From positions 1 through 17,331 of the forward strand of contig CAKOWF010000020.1 of NCBI GenBank assembly GCA_934122215.1: 17,331 nt of DNA, in the 5' to 3' direction. The number at the start of each line of letters is the position of its first letter. Positions within the stretch are counted from its first letter, which is position 1. The position numbers were made by a program, and so were the translations under genes. The notes under the pieces are model-generated. The model ran no database searches. It worked only from the letters and a program-made list of their open reading frames with translations, and was not told the DNA's origin. This document shows, piece after piece, positions 13,596 through 17,331 of the stretch. This DNA comes from an uncultured Bacilli bacterium. GTDB lineage: Bacteria; Bacillota_I; Bacilli_A; RF39; UBA660.

Positions 13596-13778
13596 ATGAA
13601 GAATAGTAAACTAGTAGTTCCAGGTTCAAAACAAATATTAGATAATATGAAATATGAAATAGCTAGAGAACTAGGAATAACTATGGGGCCAGATACATCA
13701 AGTAGATTAAATGGTACTGTAGGTGGAGAAATGACTCGTAGATTAGTTGAATTAGGTCAACAATCTTTATCAAAATAA
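13596..13778 (+). CDS. Alpha/beta-type small acid-soluble spore protein, second copy
   Basis: A 60-residue SASP shorter at both ends than the copy at 11670. It starts at ATG 13596 after AAGGCGGTGA (13581-13590); the in-frame GTG 13587 overlaps that site and is rejected. It has KLVVPGSKQILDNMKYEIAREL (5-26) and SRLNGTVGGEMTRRLVELGQQ (36-56), and the GPR cleavage site YE/IARE after Glu21. The two copies share most core positions but differ at several surface residues (for example VNLGPDAT against ITMGPDTS), so the duplication is not recent. It has its own sigma-G-like promoter and terminator and is separated from the first copy by the XRE/membrane pair. Confidence 0.97.
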   Translation: MKNSKLVVPGSKQILDNMKYEIARELGITMGPDTSSRLNGTVGGEMTRRLVELGQQSLSK

Positions 13779-13811
13779 GATATAATGTGAGCCATAAATA
13801 GAAGTTATAAT

Positions 13812-13840
13812 AAAAAAGAGAAAAGTTTTTTTCTCTTTTT
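13812..13840 (+). terminator. Terminator of the second SASP gene
   Basis: An A-rich arm ending AGAGAAAA (13817-13824) pairs with TTTTCTCT (13829-13836), followed by T's to 13840. The flanking A's and T's extend the stem. Confidence 0.8.
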
Positions 13841-13927
13841 ACGTAAGTTCTCACTTTTCTTTAATTTTTACTTTGTGTTATAAAATCCATTCTTCTACAA
13901 AGTGAATAATTTTACTACCAAAATGTA

Positions 13928-13957
13928 AAAAAATGTAATAATTTATTTACATTTTTT
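13928..13957. terminator. Isolated symmetric hairpin in the 13841-14000 gap
   Basis: Six A's plus TGTAA (13928-13938) pair exactly with TTACA plus six T's (13947-13957) around an 8-base loop. It could terminate transcription on either strand, but neither flanking gene needs it. The rest of the gap holds a 7-bp inverted repeat (ACTTTGT at 13870-13876 with ACAAAGT at 13897-13903) and no convincing gene. Confidence 0.4.
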
Positions 13958-13985
13958 AATTTTTATCTAAATTTTATAAATAAAA

Positions 13986-13994
13986 TGATATAAT
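13986..13994 (+). promoter_or_regulatory. Extended -10 promoter of the 203-aa unknown gene
   Basis: TGATATAAT (TG-n-TATAAT) with a weak -35 box (TCTAAA, 13966-13971). The start near 14001 is two bases before GGTGAT (14003-14008). Confidence 0.55.
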
Positions 13995-14011
13995 TTAAAT
14001 ATGGTGATAAG

Positions 14012-14623
14012 ATGAATAGACAAGAAGGAATACAACAAATACAAATAGAAATACAAAAAATACAAAATACTTTAGAACAAAATTTAGATACACTAAATAA
14101 AGAAGAAATTAGAGTTTTATTACATAAAATAGAAAAACTATGTGAAGATTACAAATTAAAATATGATATTGAAGAAATAAAAAATTTAATTATAAGTATT
14201 AGAAATATAATGATAACAAAATCAGAACAAATAAATAGTAATTTTGATTACACAAAACAATCAGTAGAAAATGATATTGCTTCAATAAATACCTTAAATG
14301 AAAATTTAAACCCACATTTAGTAAATGGAATAATGTATAATTATGAAGAAATAATAACAAAAAAAGTAATAGAACAAATTCAAAATTTAAATAAACAAAA
14401 CTATTTTTATATTAGAGATATGATAGAAATACAAAAATTGTTAAATAAAATGATTCAAATAGAAGCAGAAGAATATAAATCAGAAATAAATGGATATTTT
14501 AATATTTCTAAAATAAATATAGAAGATGTAAAAAATAATATTTTAAATTCTTGTCCAGAATTAAAACAAGAAATGAATTATAGTGAACAACTTCAAAATC
14601 AAAGAAACATGGATTTTAGTTAA
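14012..14623 (+). CDS. Unknown 203-aa coiled-coil protein
   Basis: ATG 14012 follows GGTGAT and three bases. The protein is soluble, highly charged and Gln/Asn/Ile/Lys-rich. The start, EGIQQIQIEIQKIQNTLEQ (5-23), spaces Ile/Leu every three to four residues as in a coiled coil, and the pattern returns through about residue 75. Further helices follow (about 115-155). It has one Cys (in SCPELK, near the end), no membrane segment, and no nucleotide or metal motif. It is a single-gene unit with its own promoter, and murE starts 58 bases downstream from another promoter. I do not recognise the family; a scaffolding or protein-binding role would be only a guess from the coiled coil. Confidence 0.8.
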   Translation: MNRQEGIQQIQIEIQKIQNTLEQNLDTLNKEEIRVLLHKIEKLCEDYKLKYDIEEIKNLIISIRNIMITKSEQINSNFDYTKQSVENDIASINTLNENLNPHLVNGIMYNYEEIITKKVIEQIQNLNKQNYFYIRDMIEIQKLLNKMIQIEAEEYKSEINGYFNISKINIEDVKNNILNSCPELKQEMNYSEQLQNQRNMDFS

Positions 14624-14626
14624 TAA

Positions 14627-14655
14627 TTGATAAATAAAAAAATATAGGTTATAAT
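14627..14655 (+). promoter_or_regulatory. Strong sigma-A promoter of murE
   Basis: TTGATA (14627-14632), a 17-base spacer and TATAAT (14650-14655), eleven of twelve consensus positions. Start near 14662, 20 bases before the ATG. Confidence 0.8.
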
Positions 14656-14681
14656 AAATAGTGCATAAGGATGTGTAAAAA

Positions 14682-16046
14682 ATGTTAAATATACAAAGTG
14701 ATTCAAGAAAAATTAAAAAGGGAGATACTTTTGTAGCAATAAAATGTGAAGTAAATGATGGACATAAATATATAGAAAAAGCTATAGAAAATGGAGCTTC
14801 AAAAGTAATAGCTGAAAGAGGAGAATACAATGTACCAACATTAATAGTTGATGATACTAGAAAATATTTAGAAAAATATTTAAAAGAAAATTATAATAAA
14901 TATTTAGATGAAATGACTTTGATAGGAATAACTGGTACAAATGGAAAAAGTACATCAGCTTATTTAATATATCAAGCATTAAATAAATTAGGAGTAAAAA
15001 CTGGATATATTGGAACTATAGGATTTTTCTTAGAAGAAAAAGTTATGAGTTTACCTAATACTAGTGTTGATTTATGTGATACATATGATTTATTAATGCA
15101 AGCCTATGATAAAGGTTATAAAACTGTTGTAATGGAAACAAGTAGCCATGCATTATACAATGGTAGATTAAAAACAATAGATTTTGACTATGAAATATTT
15201 ACAAATTTAACACAAGATCATCTAGATTATCATAAAACAATGGAAAACTATGCTCTAGCAAAACAAATATTATTTAAAAAATTAAAAAAAGATGGACTTG
15301 CTATTATAAATAATGATGATAAATATAAAGATTATTTTATGTTAAAAGAAAATAATAATGTAACATATGGAACAAAAGACAGTGATTACATGTTTTATGA
15401 TTTAAAAATGGATCATTTAGGATCATCATTTAAAATAAAAGGTAAAGCTAATCTAAACATTAAAACAAAATTAATAGGTAGATATAATATATATAATTTA
15501 GTAGATTCAATAGTACTTTTAAAAGAAATGAAATTTAAAGATGACGAAATAGAAAATGTTGTAACTACTTTAGAACCACCAGCAGGTAGAATGGAAAAAA
15601 TAGAATATAAAAACAATAGTATTATTATTGATTACGCTCATACACCTGACGGATTAGAAAATTTTATATCAACAGTAAAAGAATTTACAAAAGGAAACAT
15701 TTACATAGTATTTGGTTGTACAGGAGATAGGGATCGTTTAAAAAGACCTATAATGACTGATATAGTAGGTAAATATGCTAAATACTTTATAATCACAAAT
15801 GATGACCCACACTTTGAAGATACAAATCAAATTGTAAATGATATGACTTGTAAATATACAAATAATAATTATGAAATTTGTTTAGATAGAAAAGAAGCAA
15901 TAGAAAAAGGAATAAATTTACTAAAAGAAAATGATGTATTATTAATATTAGGTAAAGGTCATGAAGAATTTATGATTATTGGTAATGAAAAAATACCATT
16001 TAATGATAAAAAAACAGTAATGAATTATATTGAAAAATTGTCTTAA
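14682..16046 (+). CDS. murE: UDP-MurNAc-tripeptide synthetase MurE
   Basis: This 454-residue Mur ligase adds the third, usually diamino, residue to UDP-MurNAc-L-Ala-D-Glu using ATP. AAGGA (14667-14671) precedes ATG 14682. Motifs in order are SDSRKIKKGDTFVAI (6-20, N-terminal UDP-binding domain), GTNGKST (85-91, ATP loop), and ETSSHAL (152-158). FTNLTQDHLDYH (173-184), DYAHTPDGLEN (317-327), GCTGDRDR (345-352) and GKGHE (424-428) follow. The N-terminus is about 20 residues shorter than usual. Where enzymes specific for meso-diaminopimelate carry DNPR, this one has DDPH (374-377), so L-lysine or another amino acid is possible. It has its own promoter and a terminator over its stop, apart from mraY. 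Confidence 0.95.
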   Translation: MLNIQSDSRKIKKGDTFVAIKCEVNDGHKYIEKAIENGASKVIAERGEYNVPTLIVDDTRKYLEKYLKENYNKYLDEMTLIGITGTNGKSTSAYLIYQALNKLGVKTGYIGTIGFFLEEKVMSLPNTSVDLCDTYDLLMQAYDKGYKTVVMETSSHALYNGRLKTIDFDYEIFTNLTQDHLDYHKTMENYALAKQILFKKLKKDGLAIINNDDKYKDYFMLKENNNVTYGTKDSDYMFYDLKMDHLGSSFKIKGKANLNIKTKLIGRYNIYNLVDSIVLLKEMKFKDDEIENVVTTLEPPAGRMEKIEYKNNSIIIDYAHTPDGLENFISTVKEFTKGNIYIVFGCTGDRDRLKRPIMTDIVGKYAKYFIITNDDPHFEDTNQIVNDMTCKYTNNNYEICLDRKEAIEKGINLLKENDVLLILGKGHEEFMIIGNEKIPFNDKKTVMNYIEKLS

Positions 16047-16060
16047 AAACAATTTTTTTT
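16033..16060 (+). terminator. Terminator overlapping the murE stop
   Basis: AAAAATTGT (16033-16041) pairs with ACAATTTTT (16049-16057) at all nine positions, followed by more T's. The TAA stop (16044-16046) is in the loop. Confidence 0.75.
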
Positions 16061-16094
16061 AATATCTAAAATCAATTTATGTACAAAATAAAGA

Positions 16095-16100
16095 TATAAT
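16095..16100 (+). promoter_or_regulatory. Candidate -10 box of mraY
   Basis: TATAAT lies 27 bases before the ATG. No convincing -35 box is found at 16-18 bases. A promoter is expected here because the murE terminator closes the upstream unit. Confidence 0.4.
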
Positions 16101-16126
16101 GATATACTTGATACAGGGTGATAAAT

Positions 16127-17119
16127 ATGTTAATATTAGCAAAATCAATTCTAGCTATGATGATAGGTTTTATACTAAGCATTATAATTGGATTTATGTT
16201 AATTCCTTTTTTAAAAAAAAGAAAAATAGGTCAAACAGTAAGTGTTTTTTTACAAAACAAACATAAAGAAAAAGATGGAATACCAACTATGGGTGGAATC
16301 ATTTTTATAGCTTCAACTATAATAACTATCATATTCTTACTCATAACAAATAAAATAGAATATACAACTAATTTATTTATTATTTTATTTGTATTTGTAG
16401 GATATGGAATAATAGGTTTTATAGATGACTTTTTAATTATTAAAAGAAAAAATAATACAGGATTAACGGAAATACAAAAACTATTTGGGCAACTTGTTAT
16501 AGCAATTATCTTCTTTTATTTATTTATGAAAACAGGTCATGAACCATCAATGTATATATCAACATTAGGAATTCATATACACATGGGATGGTTATATGGA
16601 GCATTTATTTTATTTGTTCTAATAGCAAGTTCAAATGCAGTTAATATAACAGATGGATTAGATGGATTAGCAGGTGGTTTATCCTTAATAGCTTTTCTAG
16701 CCTTTGGATTAATAGCTTGGAATTCAACATGGATAGCAGGATCATCTGATATAGCAGTATTTTGCTTTATTTTAGTTGGTAGTTTACTTGGATTTTTATT
16801 CTATAATACTCATCCAGCTAAAATATTTATGGGAGATACAGGTTCACTTGCTTTAGGAGGAAGTTTAGCCGCTATTGCAATACTTACTAACCATGAAATA
16901 ACATTTATAATTATAATGCTAGTATTTATAGTAGAAACACTAGTATGTATTATACAAACTTTATCAGTAATGTATAATGGTAAGAAAATATTTTTAATGA
17001 CACCTCTTCATCATCATTTTGAAAAACTAGGATGGGATGAAAGAGACATTGTAAAACTATTTTGGTTCTTTGGAATAGTATGTGCAATGGCAGGTGTATT
17101 ATTTGCTGTATGGATATAA
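16127..17119 (+). CDS. mraY: Phospho-MurNAc-pentapeptide transferase MraY
   Basis: This 330-residue membrane enzyme moves phospho-MurNAc-pentapeptide onto undecaprenyl phosphate to make lipid I at the inner face of the membrane. I start at ATG 16127, four bases after GGTGAT (16117-16122); the in-frame GTG at 16118 overlaps that site. Family landmarks are GIPTMGG (51-57), the FIDDF pair of catalytic Asp (100, 101), NAVNITDGLDGLAGG (170-184), FMGDTGS (234-240, third Asp) and PLHHHFEKLGW (293-303). About ten membrane segments are expected. The usual GPxSH stretch before TPTMGG is changed (FLQNKHKEKD). No murD or murG follows: a terminator over the stop ends the unit, so the dcw cluster is broken up here. 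Confidence 0.96.
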   Translation: MLILAKSILAMMIGFILSIIIGFMLIPFLKKRKIGQTVSVFLQNKHKEKDGIPTMGGIIFIASTIITIIFLLITNKIEYTTNLFIILFVFVGYGIIGFIDDFLIIKRKNNTGLTEIQKLFGQLVIAIIFFYLFMKTGHEPSMYISTLGIHIHMGWLYGAFILFVLIASSNAVNITDGLDGLAGGLSLIAFLAFGLIAWNSTWIAGSSDIAVFCFILVGSLLGFLFYNTHPAKIFMGDTGSLALGGSLAAIAILTNHEITFIIIMLVFIVETLVCIIQTLSVMYNGKKIFLMTPLHHHFEKLGWDERDIVKLFWFFGIVCAMAGVLFAVWI

Positions 17120-17136
17120 TTGTATATCCTTTTTTT
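17112..17136 (+). terminator. Terminator overlapping the mraY stop
   Basis: GGATATA (17112-17118) pairs exactly with TATATCC (17123-17129), loop ATTG, followed by seven T's (17130-17136). The TAA stop (17117-17119) is part of the stem. Confidence 0.85.
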
Positions 17137-17208
17137 GTTCTTTTTTATATAAATCTGTGTATAATATAATAGATTTAAAAAAAATAGAGAAAATTGTTGA
17201 TAAAGTAC

Positions 17209-17237
17209 TTGAAATATTTATAAAAATACGATATACT
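17209..17237 (+). promoter_or_regulatory. Sigma-A promoter of tRNA-Ile
   Basis: TTGAAA (17209-17214), a 17-base spacer and TATACT (17232-17237). Start near 17244, fourteen bases before the tRNA. Confidence 0.75.
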
Positions 17238-17257
17238 TTAATAGTCATTTAACAAAT

Positions 17258-17331
<74 letters not shown>

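Noticed and set aside
17151..17176. Inverted repeat AAATCT/AGATTT with TATAAT between, before tRNA-Ile
   Set aside because: Six base pairs with a 14-base loop is expected by chance in such sequence, and a better tRNA promoter lies at 17209-17237.

Overview
The window is strongly A+T-rich and densely packed, with almost all genes on the + strand. It looks like chromosomal core DNA of a low-GC Gram-positive bacterium. TGA is used as a stop (for example at 5850-5852 and at the end of cdd) and Trp is TGG, so the code is the standard one and the genus Mycoplasma is excluded. Two alpha/beta-type small acid-soluble spore proteins and a YjcZ-like Gly/Tyr-rich sporulation protein say that this lineage makes endospores, or recently did. 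A T-box leader on leuS and the cdd-era-yqzL-recO gene order, as in Bacillus, support the Bacillota. An uncultured Bacilli-type gut lineage is my best guess; the species cannot be named from this sequence.

Layout. Positions 1-380 (minus strand): the 5' end of an unknown gene behind a palindromic promoter region, and tRNA-Thr(CGU). Positions 414-3101: sigma-A promoter, leucine T-box leader, leuS, and a terminator shared with the convergent yjcZ-like gene. Positions 3317-4565: a SEDS peptidoglycan polymerase (ftsW/spoVE type) with its own promoter and terminator. Positions 4570-4704 (minus strand): a candidate small RNA of about 100 nt with promoter and terminator that matches no family I recognise. 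Positions 4731-6881: an unknown 356-aa protein and a sugar-transfer-type ATP-grasp protein. Positions 6906-10374: cdd, era, an unknown gene, yqzL, a DUF1653 gene, recO and a YuiD-type divergent PAP2 gene, closely spaced or overlapping. Positions 10396-11593: thiI. Positions 11618-13840: a spore island in which two SASP genes flank an XRE regulator with a membrane anchor and an overlapping integral membrane protein. Positions 13928-14623: an intergenic hairpin and an unknown coiled-coil protein. Positions 14627-17136: murE and mraY, each with its own promoter and terminator. Positions 17209-17331: tRNA-Ile(GAU) with a near-consensus promoter.

Together the genes cover translation (leuS, two tRNAs, era, thiI), cell-wall synthesis (murE, mraY, ftsW-like), DNA repair and nucleotide salvage (recO, cdd), and spore formation. 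Two expression features recur. The ribosome binding site is often GGTGAT (the 3' part of the full Shine-Dalgarno complement) three or four bases before ATG. Several promoters also have their -10 box so close to that site that the mRNA would start at or just before it. No phage, transposon, CRISPR array or recognisable defence system is present. The most unusual signals are the minus-strand small RNA candidate and a hairpin that could hide the ribosome binding site of the first SASP gene only on read-through transcripts from thiI.
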